5,063 bases of DNA from GCA-003244245 sp036279835 (GTDB taxonomy: Bacteria > Actinomycetota > Actinomycetes > Mycobacteriales > Pseudonocardiaceae), in assembly GCA_036279835.1 (NCBI GenBank), contig DASUII010000012.1:1-5063 (forward strand), given 5' to 3'. The notes under the pieces were generated by a model. That model saw nothing but the letters and a program-made list of their open reading frames with translations, had not been told where the DNA came from and searched no databases. Both the position numbers and the translations under genes were made by a program. Each line of letters opens with the position of its first letter. Position 1 is the first letter of the stretch. Shown here piece after piece: positions 1-4,941 of the stretch.

Positions 1-434
1 CTGAGCACGATTCCACTGCCCTCGGCAGCTATCTGGGATCCGTGGACCCGGAGCTGGACCACGCTGGGCGTCACCTTCTGCGCCACCTGCTCGACCGACC
101 CAGCCGGGAGGTTAGCGATCGGCACGGCACCCGGCGCGGGCAAGTCCAGCGCGCTGGTGGCCTGCGACCCGCTACTGGCCAGCTCATAGCCGACGGCGCC
201 ACCGACACCTCCGGCGACCAGGCCCACGATCAGCGACAGCACGACGGCTCCGACAACGGGCCCACCGCGACGTGGCCGTGAGTCACTTGCGAGCGGCATC
301 CCGATCGGGGTGGTGGGAGGGGAATGCTGTTGCCCCGGCTGCCACGACGAACCCGGTTGACCAGTGGGTGCCCAGGGCGAGGGGTATCCGCCCGGATCAC
401 CGGGTTGTGCTGGGCGCGGCGTCTCATCGGTCAT
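1..434 (-). CDS. pepD: PepD/HtrA-like membrane-anchored serine protease, N-terminal part (runs off the left edge)
   Basis: The first 144 codons of a trypsin-like HtrA (DegP/S1C) protease are present. The start is the ATG at 434-432, giving MTDETPRPAQPG. Residues 1-56 are a Pro/Gly/Gln-rich, presumably cytoplasmic tail ending in an Arg cluster (RPRR). Residues about 59-83 form one Gly/Val/Leu-rich transmembrane helix, followed by an Ala/Pro linker. From about residue 113 the protease domain begins with SVEQVAQKVTPSVVQLRV and then EGSGIVL, the typical HtrA opening. The catalytic His, Asp and Ser and any PDZ domain lie outside the window, so activity cannot be judged. In the family this architecture is a single-pass anchor with an extracytoplasmic protease that handles misfolded envelope proteins. 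It lies 45 bases downstream of mprB on the same strand, matching the mycobacterial mprA-mprB-pepD order. No strong ribosome binding site is visible; AGGA lies about 14 bases upstream. The identification is firm at family level, and the symbol rests on synteny. Confidence 0.88.
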   Translation of the reverse strand, partial: MTDETPRPAQPGDPGGYPSPWAPTGQPGSSWQPGQQHSPPTTPIGMPLASDSRPRRGGPVVGAVVLSLIVGLVAGGVGGAVGYELASSGSQATSALDLPAPGAVPIANLPAGSVEQVAQKVTPSVVQLRVHGSQIAAEGSGIVL

Positions 435-455
435 ATCTCTAGGGTGTCCTGGATT

Positions 456-463
456 CCTGAGAG
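456..463 (-). promoter_or_regulatory. CTCTCAGG 8-mer upstream of pepD, same motif and spacing as before mprA
   Basis: The minus strand reads CTCTCAGG here, ending 22 bases before the A of the pepD start codon. The same 8-mer lies at 2585-2592, also 22 bases before the mprA start. The downstream flank contains a second CAGGA (CAGGAATCCAGGA), so there is a short direct repeat with about 9-base spacing. OmpR-type regulators such as MprA bind short direct repeats. A role as an MprA site for pepD is inference; it could instead be a shared translation-initiation element. I see no clear -10 or -35 in the 45-base gap. Confidence 0.35.
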
Positions 464-479
464 GGGCATATGAGGCACC

Positions 480-1871
480 TTAAGGGTGATGGGTGGATGG
501 TCGACCGGGTAGCTCGAGGGTCATCAGCATCCCGCCCGCGAGGCTTTTCCTGGCCCGCACCGTACCTTCGTGACGGGCGGCGACCTGCGCCACGATGGCC
601 AGTCCGAGTCCCGACCCGGGCAAGGTACGCGCGTCCGACGAGCGATAGAACCGCTCAAAGATATAGGGCAGGTCGGCGTCGGCGACGCCAGGTCCGGCGT
701 CGGCAATGTCGACCGCGGCAGTACCCCGTCCGGTCGGCGCCAACCGGGCGGTGACGGTCGCGCCCGGGGGGCTCCACTTCACGGCATTGTCGAGCAGGTT
801 GAGCACGGCGCGTTCCAGAGCGTTGGCGTCACCGAGCAGGCTCCATGGAACAAGGTCGACCTCGAAGTGGACTCCCGGCGCCCGGCGGGCCGCCCGGGCC
901 AACGCCCGCTCGACGACGTCGGCCAGCTCGACCGGTTCGTGCACCACCTGAGGGGCGTCCTCGCGGGCCAGCTCGACGATGTCTCCGACCAGTGTGGACA
1001 GCTCCTCCACTTGGGCCCGCACGTCGCCGGAGATCTCCTTGCGGTCCTGTTCGGACAGTGAAGGAGCGTCCGGGCGATCGGAGGCGGCCAGCAGCTCCAG
1101 GTTGGTGCGCAACGAGGTCAGCGGGGTGCGCAACTCATGGCCGGCATCAGCGACCAGCCGGCGCTGGCGTTCCTGCGATTCGGCCAGCGCAGCGAGCATG
1201 CTGTTGAAGCTGCCGGTGAGCCGGGCGAGTTCGTCGTCGCCGGAGATGGCGATCGGTTGCAGATCACCGGTGCGGGCGATCCGCTCGGTCGCCTCGGTGA
1301 GTCGTTGCACCGGGCGCAAACCGCCCTGGGCGACCGCGGTTCCCGCAGCCGCGGCTAGCAGCACACCAGCTCCTCCCACCAGGATGAAGACCAGACCGAG
1401 TCGGGACAGGGTGATCCGGGTGGTATCCAAGCCGCTGGCCACCACCAGCGCGGCATCCGGACCCGCGGTCACGGCGGCGACACGCAGATCCCGCGCCTTA
1501 TCGGTACGTAACGACTCGGATTGCTCGCCGCGCGCCACGGCGAGTTCCTGGGGGCCCAGCTCTAGGTCCCCGCCGACCACGCTTTGGCCCGTGCGGCCGT
1601 CGAGCAGGCCGACCCGGATGTCAGCCGCGCTGAAGAAGCTGGCGGGTATGCCACCGAGTTGCTCGGCGTTGGCCAATGTGCTGCGCAGCGAATCGGCGCG
1701 CTGCAGCAGCGTGGTGTCGAGCTGATCGTAGAGGCTGGTGCGCACCGTGAAGTAGCCGGCGAGCGACACCAGTGCGACGGCGGTTCCGACGCACACTGCG
1801 GCCAACCCGGTGACTCTGGTGCGCAGCGACATCCGCCGATTCCCGAAGTTCGGGTCGGCCGGCTGTGTCAC
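480..1871 (-). CDS. mprB: MprB-like sensor histidine kinase
   Basis: This 463-residue transmembrane sensor kinase would autophosphorylate on His and pass phosphate to MprA. TM1 is at about 20-43, an extracytoplasmic sensor loop at about 44-157, and TM2 at about 158-181. HAMP follows at about 182-234, opening with GGLRPVQRLTEATERIA. The HisKA domain has the H box DAGHELRTPLTSLRTN, with His245 as phosphoacceptor. The ATPase domain shows the N box LNLLDNAVKWSPPG (Asn358, Asn362), the G1 box DAGPG (391-395), ERFYRS, and the G2 box GSGLGL (419-424). All key residues are intact. The start is a GTG overlapping the mprA stop (GTGA, four shared bases), which implies translational coupling; an in-frame ATG at codon 14 (1832) is an alternative start. 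It ends soon after the ATPase domain, so it lacks the C-terminal tail of the M. tuberculosis protein (about 500 residues as I recall it). The sensor loop is the least recognisable part, so its signal may differ. Confidence 0.95.
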   Translation of the reverse strand: MTQPADPNFGNRRMSLRTRVTGLAAVCVGTAVALVSLAGYFTVRTSLYDQLDTTLLQRADSLRSTLANAEQLGGIPASFFSAADIRVGLLDGRTGQSVVGGDLELGPQELAVARGEQSESLRTDKARDLRVAAVTAGPDAALVVASGLDTTRITLSRLGLVFILVGGAGVLLAAAAGTAVAQGGLRPVQRLTEATERIARTGDLQPIAISGDDELARLTGSFNSMLAALAESQERQRRLVADAGHELRTPLTSLRTNLELLAASDRPDAPSLSEQDRKEISGDVRAQVEELSTLVGDIVELAREDAPQVVHEPVELADVVERALARAARRAPGVHFEVDLVPWSLLGDANALERAVLNLLDNAVKWSPPGATVTARLAPTGRGTAAVDIADAGPGVADADLPYIFERFYRSSDARTLPGSGLGLAIVAQVAARHEGTVRARKSLAGGMLMTLELPGRPSTHHP

Positions 1872-2563
1872 GGAGGCGTCACCCGCAATGCGTAGCCCAC
1901 GCCGCGCATGGTGTGGATCAGTCTCGGCTCACCGCCCGCTTCGGTCTTGCGCCGCAGGTAGCCGACGTAGACCTCCAGTGCGTTGCCCGAGGTGGGGAAG
2001 TCATAGCCCCAGACGTCCTCCAGGATCCGGCCGCGGGTGAGCACCTGCCGGGGGTGTCGCATAAACAGCTCCAGCAGGCTGAACTCGGTGCGGGTCAGGC
2101 TGATCCGGCGGGTGCCCCGGGTCACCTCGCGGGTGCCCTGGTCTAAGACGAGATCGGCGAACTCCAGCGTGGTCGCGGTGATGCCGGCCGTCCCGACGCT
2201 GTCCGGAGAGCGCCGGAGCAGCGCCCGCAATCGAGCGAGCAGCTCCTCCAGCGCGAATGGCTTGGGCAGGTAATCGTCCGCGCCGGCGTCCAACCCGGCG
2301 ACCCGGTCGGAGACCGCGTCCCGGGCGGTGAGTACCAGTATCGGGAGATCATCGCCGGTACCGCGGAGCCGCCGGCACACTTCCAGGCCGTCTACCCGGG
2401 GCATCATGACGTCGAGCACCATAGCGTCCGGTCGCTGCGTCGCTACGACTTCGATGGCTTGCAGCCCGTCCCCGGCAAGCTGCACGGTGTAGCCGTTGAA
2501 CTGCAACGACCGGCGCAGCGACTCCCGGACCGCCCGGTCGTCATCGACTACGAGGATGCGCAT
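1868..2563 (-). CDS. mprA: MprA-like response regulator (OmpR/PhoB family)
   Basis: This 231-residue regulator is about the same length as mycobacterial MprA. The receiver domain (about 1-116) starts MRILVVDDD, with acidic pocket Asp7/Asp8 and the phosphoacceptor Asp51 in VLDVMMPRVDGLEVCR. It also has Thr79 in LVLTARD, Tyr98 and Lys101 in DDYLPKPFALEELLAR. The winged-helix DNA-binding domain (about 134-229) contains RRISLTRTEFSLLELF, RQVLTRGRILEDVWGYDF and EVYVGYLRRKTEAGGEPRLI, and ends GVGYALRVTPP. These match MprA more specifically than OmpR regulators in general. I chose the ATG at 2563-2561 because the receiver begins there; the same frame stays open upstream but codes nothing recognisable. 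AGGCGG touches the start codon and a G-rich AGGCGGGGGG lies further up, so the ribosome site is not clear-cut. MprA is known to regulate envelope-stress genes, including its own operon and pepD; its partner mprB follows with a four-base overlap. Confidence 0.95.
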   Translation of the reverse strand: MRILVVDDDRAVRESLRRSLQFNGYTVQLAGDGLQAIEVVATQRPDAMVLDVMMPRVDGLEVCRRLRGTGDDLPILVLTARDAVSDRVAGLDAGADDYLPKPFALEELLARLRALLRRSPDSVGTAGITATTLEFADLVLDQGTREVTRGTRRISLTRTEFSLLELFMRHPRQVLTRGRILEDVWGYDFPTSGNALEVYVGYLRRKTEAGGEPRLIHTMRGVGYALRVTPP

Positions 2564-2581
2564 CCGCCTAGTGTGGACCCC

Positions 2582-2610
2582 CCGCCTGAGAGCGACCTTA
2601 GACCACCTCA
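2582..2610 (-). promoter_or_regulatory. Three helically phased direct repeats (TNAGGYSG) upstream of mprA, candidate MprA operator
   Basis: On the minus strand three related octamers occur in a row: TGAGGTGG (2610-2603), TAAGGTCG (2600-2593) and TCAGGCGG (2589-2582). Their starts are 10 and 11 bases apart, close to one helical turn, and each fits TNAGGYSG. OmpR/PhoB-family winged-helix regulators bind head-to-tail on direct repeats with this kind of spacing, and MprA is known to bind paired 8-base direct repeats. The position, 19-47 bases before the mprA start, suits autoregulation. A fourth, unphased copy, CTAGGCGG, abuts the ATG. The assignment is inferred from sequence and position. Confidence 0.4.
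2595..2600 (-). promoter_or_regulatory. Possible -10 element for mprAB
   Basis: TAAGGT on the minus strand fits the actinobacterial -10 pattern TANNNT. It would place transcription start near 2588, giving a leader of about 25 bases. There is no good -35 at normal spacing, which would fit an activator-dependent promoter, and the element lies inside the central copy of the direct repeat. A single hexamer of this kind is common by chance, so this is tentative. Confidence 0.25.
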
Positions 2611-2646
2611 GCGTGGCGACTGACGGTAACGAGCGACCGTGTGAGG

Positions 2647-3882
2647 TCAGACGATCCGGCGTGCTCCGACGAAGCCGTTGAGATACATGGCCCGTACATG
2701 GATCGGTTGGCCGGGTTGGGACGCTTCGGCGATCTTGCCGTTTCCGACGTAGATGACGACATGATCCACTGGTTTGTAGAAGAAGAGCAGGTCGCCGGGT
2801 TGCAGCTCGTTGAGGCTGACTGGATGCCCGGCGGTGGACTGCGCCGCGGCGGTGCGCGGCAGGGTGATCCCGACCTGCTTGTAGATCCACTGCACTAGCC
2901 CGCTGCAATCGAAGCCACCCGGAGCGGCGCCGCCGTACACGTAGGGCGTGCCCTGCTGAGCTAGTGCGGCGGTGACCGCGCGGGCCGCGACCTTCATCGT
3001 GAACGATGCGGGTGCTTTGGCAGCCGCGGGTGCCTCGGCCGGTGCCTTGGTCGCCGCGGGTGCCTTGGTCGCCGCGGGCGCCTGGGCGGGTGCCGTGACA
3101 GGGGCCTTGGCCGCCGCAGGTGCGTCGGCAGCCGGGAGTGTGGCGGCAGGGGCCGGTGCCGGTGCCGGGGTGATGGCCCGAGCCGCCGTATCAGCGAGCT
3201 TCATCACCGAAGCGAGAGCCGGTGGGGTCGCCGCGGGTACTCCTGACGCCGCACCATCGGGCACCTTCAGGTGCTGGCCGACGATAATGACGTTCGGGTC
3301 GCCGATCGTGTCCCGGTTGGCGTCGTAGATCTGCTGCCACCCACCGGGTACGGATTGCGCAGTGGCGATCTGCGCCAAGGTGTCGCCGGCGGCCACTACG
3401 TAATCCATTGTGGGGCCAGTCTGCGCTGGCAACGCGGGCGTGGGTGCAGGAGCGGCGGGTGGCGCGGCCGGGACGGATGGCGCGGCGTGCTTCGGTTCCG
3501 CTGGAGCAGCGTGTCTGGCCGGGGCAGAAGGGGCACTATCGTTGGCGTGACGTCCGCAGACCGGCCACGCGCCGATCCCTTGGGTCGCAAGAACGCGCTG
3601 GGCCACGGAGATCTGCTGCTCCCGGCTCGCAGCGGCGGGGTTACCCACGCCACCGTTGGCGTGCCAGGTGCTCAACGTGTACTGCAGGCCTCCGTAGAAG
3701 CCGTTTCCGGTGTTCGTGGCCCAGTTCCCGCCGGACTCACACGCCGCAACGGCGTCCCAGTTGACGTCCGGGGCTGCGGAGGCGGTGCCCGCTAGGAGAC
3801 CGCCAGCCGCCAGCGTTGCACCGGTGACGGTGACGGCGCGGCGTCGACGGTGCGGGATGAAGCGACGATGCTTGCCGGACAT
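2647..3882 (-). CDS. Secreted cell-wall hydrolase: Rpf domain, LysM and NlpC/P60 in one chain
   Basis: This 411-residue secreted protein has an Arg-rich start, a hydrophobic stretch (about 16-34) and a likely signal peptidase site after TASA (residue 36). The Rpf transglycosylase-like domain (about 39-110) has WDAVAACESGGNW with catalytic Glu49, GFYGGLQYTLSTW, and Cys48/Cys109 placed for a disulfide; it would cut glycan strands. A LysM (about 160-207: DYVVAAGDTLAQIA to VGQHLKVP) should anchor it to peptidoglycan. A long Ala/Pro/Lys linker (about 209-295) follows. The C-terminal NlpC/P60 domain (about 303-411) has YVYGGAAPGGFDCSGLVQW (Cys326), DHVVIYVGNG (His374) and Glu386, the same 12-residue His-Glu spacing as in RipA; it would cut stem peptides. 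Both active sites look intact. The start is fixed by an in-frame TAG immediately before the ATG; the ribosome site is weak (GTAGG). In mycobacteria these activities are usually on separate, interacting proteins (RpfB and RipA). It lies between a GT51 synthase and mprA. The domain calls are firm; the physiological substrate is inferred. Confidence 0.93.
   Translation of the reverse strand: MSGKHRRFIPHRRRRAVTVTGATLAAGGLLAGTASAAPDVNWDAVAACESGGNWATNTGNGFYGGLQYTLSTWHANGGVGNPAAASREQQISVAQRVLATQGIGAWPVCGRHANDSAPSAPARHAAPAEPKHAAPSVPAAPPAAPAPTPALPAQTGPTMDYVVAAGDTLAQIATAQSVPGGWQQIYDANRDTIGDPNVIIVGQHLKVPDGAASGVPAATPPALASVMKLADTAARAITPAPAPAPAATLPAADAPAAAKAPVTAPAQAPAATKAPAATKAPAEAPAAAKAPASFTMKVAARAVTAALAQQGTPYVYGGAAPGGFDCSGLVQWIYKQVGITLPRTAAAQSTAGHPVSLNELQPGDLLFFYKPVDHVVIYVGNGKIAEASQPGQPIHVRAMYLNGFVGARRIV
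3013..3078 (-). repeat. 18-base tandem repeats coding the Lys-Ala-Pro-rich linker
   Basis: On the plus strand, 3043-3060 and 3061-3078 are two identical adjacent 18-base units, TGCCTTGGTCGCCGCGGG. A third, diverged unit lies at 3013-3030 (TGCTTTGGCAGCCGCGGG), separated by a 12-base remnant. On the coding strand each unit adds six residues of the (A/P)ATKAP type, so copy changes keep the frame and change only linker length between LysM and NlpC/P60. Related but less regular Ala/Pro codons continue to about 3160. Confidence 0.85.
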
Positions 3883-3995
3883 CTAGGGGCCTACCGTTCC
3901 CGGCCTCGTCGGAGAGAAGAGCCGGTTCGCTCGGGGTCACTTTCGCCGCGTATCACCTCACGTGTCAGCCCAGAACGATGCACAAAAAGCTGTGA
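3883..3995 (-). promoter_or_regulatory. 113-base leader of the Rpf/NlpC/P60 gene with a hairpin
   Basis: This is the non-coding gap between the GT51 stop and the hydrolase start. On the minus strand CCGGCTC (3925-3919) can pair with GAGGCCGG (3907-3900), a 7-bp stem with one bulged base and an 11-base loop. It ends 17 bases before the start codon. A second GGCC (AGGCC, just before the ATG) could pair with the same region, so two alternative folds are conceivable. I find no convincing TANNNT -10 box or strong Shine-Dalgarno here. Related actinobacterial wall-hydrolase genes often carry a c-di-AMP (ydaO/yuaA) riboswitch. Some fragments look faintly similar (GAGGTGATAC, CTCTTCTCTCCGA, GGTAGGC), but the conserved core is not evident. 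Regulatory function is unproven. Confidence 0.35.
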
Positions 3996-3997
3996 TC
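3977..3997. repeat. Imperfect dyad GATCACA-N6-TGTGCATC at the GT51 stop codon
   Basis: On the minus strand GATCACA and TGTGCATC flank GCTTTT; the arms pair over 7 bp with one bulged C. It overlaps the TGA of the glycosyltransferase gene and starts the leader of the hydrolase gene. The T-run is in the loop rather than after the stem, so it is not a typical intrinsic terminator. It could be a protein-binding dyad or chance. Confidence 0.3.
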
Positions 3998-4838
3998 AGC
4001 GCCCAGCGGCAGGTAGTGGTCGGCCAGTGGCGGGTGGAGCACCACGGTCAGTACGCAGGCCAGTACGGGGCGGTACCGCTAGGCGTAGCGGGGCGGCGAA
4101 CGCGGCGTCGGCCTGCGCCCGGCTGAACATCCCGGTATCGACGAGCCGGTCGAGGACGTCACGCTGGCGCTGTTTGGCGAGATCGAGGTGAGTCAGCGGA
4201 TCGTAGGCCGTCGGGGCCTGCACCACCCCCGCCAGCAGGCTCGCCTGCGCCCAGGACAGGTCGCCCGGCGCGAGCCCGAAGTACCCGGGGGCGGCGTCGG
4301 CGAGACCGTAGTAGCCCTGGCCGAAGTAGACGCTGGCGAGGTAGGCCCGCAGGATCTGCCGCTTCGAGTACCCGCTGTCGATCTTCACACCGAGGATGAC
4401 CTGCTCGATCTTGGCGCCCACGTCGGTGCGCTCAGGGGTGTAGAGCAGCTTGGCGAGCTGCTGGTCGAGCGTCGCGCCGCCGTCCTCAGTGCCCTCAAGG
4501 CCGCCGAGCAGACCCCGGACAACGCCCCGAGGGTCAACGCCGTGGTCGGTGAAGAACCGGCTGTCCTCGGTGGCCACCACAGCCTGGCCAACCCGGTCGG
4601 GCACCGGTAGCGCGCCGAGCTGGGTGGCCCCGTGGGCGGCCAGCCGATCCGCCACTCGCCGCTGGAGGTCGTCCACCGACGGGGTCAGCGCCCACAGCAG
4701 CACGAATCCCAGCGCCGCGGCCGCCAGCAACACGCCGAGGACCAGACCAGCCGCACGCATCCGACGCCTAGCCCGCGAACCGCATCCTTGCGTCGCGGGT
4801 CGGGCCGCCGGGGTCCGCGGCTCGCCAAGGCTGCGCAT
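3996..4838 (-). CDS. Monofunctional peptidoglycan glycosyltransferase (GT51), membrane-anchored
   Basis: This 280-residue protein has a basic cytoplasmic N-terminus (about 1-28), one transmembrane helix (about 29-51) and an extracytoplasmic GT51 domain (about 55-220) that would polymerise lipid II into glycan strands. Visible family motifs are ATEDSRFFTDHGVDPRG (catalytic Glu91), GGATLDQQLAKLLYT, KIEQVILGVKID (Glu145), KRQILRAYLASVYFGQGYYG and ASLLAGVVQAPTAYDPLTH. There is no penicillin-binding transpeptidase domain: after about residue 255 only a short Arg/Pro-rich tail remains, so it is not a class A PBP. Motif 2 departs from the usual GxSTxxQQxxKN, with Ala for Ser and Leu for Asn, which I take as a subfamily trait rather than decay because all else is intact. 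The ATG at 4838 is chosen because a TAGCGT -10 box ends seven bases before it, as in a leaderless transcript; Met27 is a less likely start. A cross-linking partner would be needed and is not in view. Confidence 0.92.
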   Translation of the reverse strand: MRSLGEPRTPAARPATQGCGSRARRRMRAAGLVLGVLLAAAALGFVLLWALTPSVDDLQRRVADRLAAHGATQLGALPVPDRVGQAVVATEDSRFFTDHGVDPRGVVRGLLGGLEGTEDGGATLDQQLAKLLYTPERTDVGAKIEQVILGVKIDSGYSKRQILRAYLASVYFGQGYYGLADAAPGYFGLAPGDLSWAQASLLAGVVQAPTAYDPLTHLDLAKQRQRDVLDRLVDTGMFSRAQADAAFAAPLRLAVPPRTGLRTDRGAPPATGRPLPAAGR

Positions 4839-4845
4839 AGTGACG

Positions 4846-4875
4846 ACGCTAACCGTGACCGGCGTGATCTGTCGC
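4846..4875 (-). promoter_or_regulatory. Candidate leaderless promoter of the GT51 gene
   Basis: On the minus strand TAGCGT (4851-4846) fits the TANNNT -10 box, and GCGACA (4875-4870) matches four of six bases of TTGACA at an 18-base spacing. Only seven bases separate the -10 box from the ATG at 4838, so transcription would begin at or next to the start codon. This agrees with the absence of any Shine-Dalgarno. Leaderless mRNAs are common in actinobacteria. Confidence 0.5.
4854..4868 (-). repeat. 9-base direct repeat ATCACG/GTCACG in the GT51 promoter
   Basis: Within the -10/-35 spacer the minus strand reads ATCACGCCGGTCACG, two RTCACG hexamers starting nine bases apart. From memory, mycobacterial MtrA recognises GTCACA-type direct repeats with similar spacing and controls wall-hydrolase genes. 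A bound regulator here would block or modulate the promoter. The match is short and only suggestive. Confidence 0.3.
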
Positions 4876-4920
4876 GCTCAAGACAACGGTGGCGATCAGC
4901 TGCACCGGCTTTGCGGCCGC

Positions 4921-4941
4921 TTAGAGCCTGTTGGCAAATAG
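4921..4941 (+). mobile_element. Possible insertion-sequence end (TTA + GAGCCTGTTGGCAAATAG)
   Basis: GAGCCTGTT followed by a short A-rich stretch resembles terminal inverted repeats of some IS5-family (IS427/IS1031-like) and similar elements. It is directly preceded by TTA, which fits their TNA target duplication. A reading frame on the minus strand stops just inside the putative end (TGA at 4942-4944), as transposase genes often do. The other end is beyond the window and no transposase motif is visible, so the call is weak. Confidence 0.25.

Noticed and set aside
979..1725. A long plus-strand open frame of 248 codons
   Set aside because: It is antisense to mprB. The translation is Ser/Arg/Ala-rich with no motif, typical of the complement of a high-GC gene.
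2626..2643. ACGGT-N8-ACCGT as a transcription terminator after the hydrolase gene
   Set aside because: The stem is only 5 bp and has no following T-run on the minus strand, so termination is not supported.
2564..2908. An N-terminal extension of MprA of over 100 residues (frame open from 2908)
   Set aside because: The extra residues are Arg/Ser-rich and unlike any receiver domain, overlap the 3' end of the hydrolase gene on the same strand, and the canonical MRILVVDDD start is at 2563.
3013..3078. A CRISPR-like array
   Set aside because: The repeats are adjacent with no spacers, and they lie in frame inside a protein linker.
2972..3328. A plus-strand Ala/Gly-rich frame resembling a repetitive surface protein
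   Set aside because: It mirrors the Ala/Pro-coding linker of the hydrolase gene; its repetitiveness comes entirely from that linker.
3271..3795. A plus-strand frame of 174 codons
   Set aside because: It is the complement of the Rpf-LysM part of the hydrolase gene, whose domains are unmistakable on the minus strand.
3883..3995. A complete c-di-AMP (ydaO/yuaA) riboswitch upstream of the hydrolase gene
   Set aside because: Only short fragments resemble it. The conserved core elements, such as a GGGGTGAATC-like segment and the CCGTCAGCT region, are not seen in the right order, so I list the region only as an unassigned leader.
4188..4610. A plus-strand frame of 140 codons
   Set aside because: It is antisense to the GT51 catalytic domain and shows no recognisable motif.
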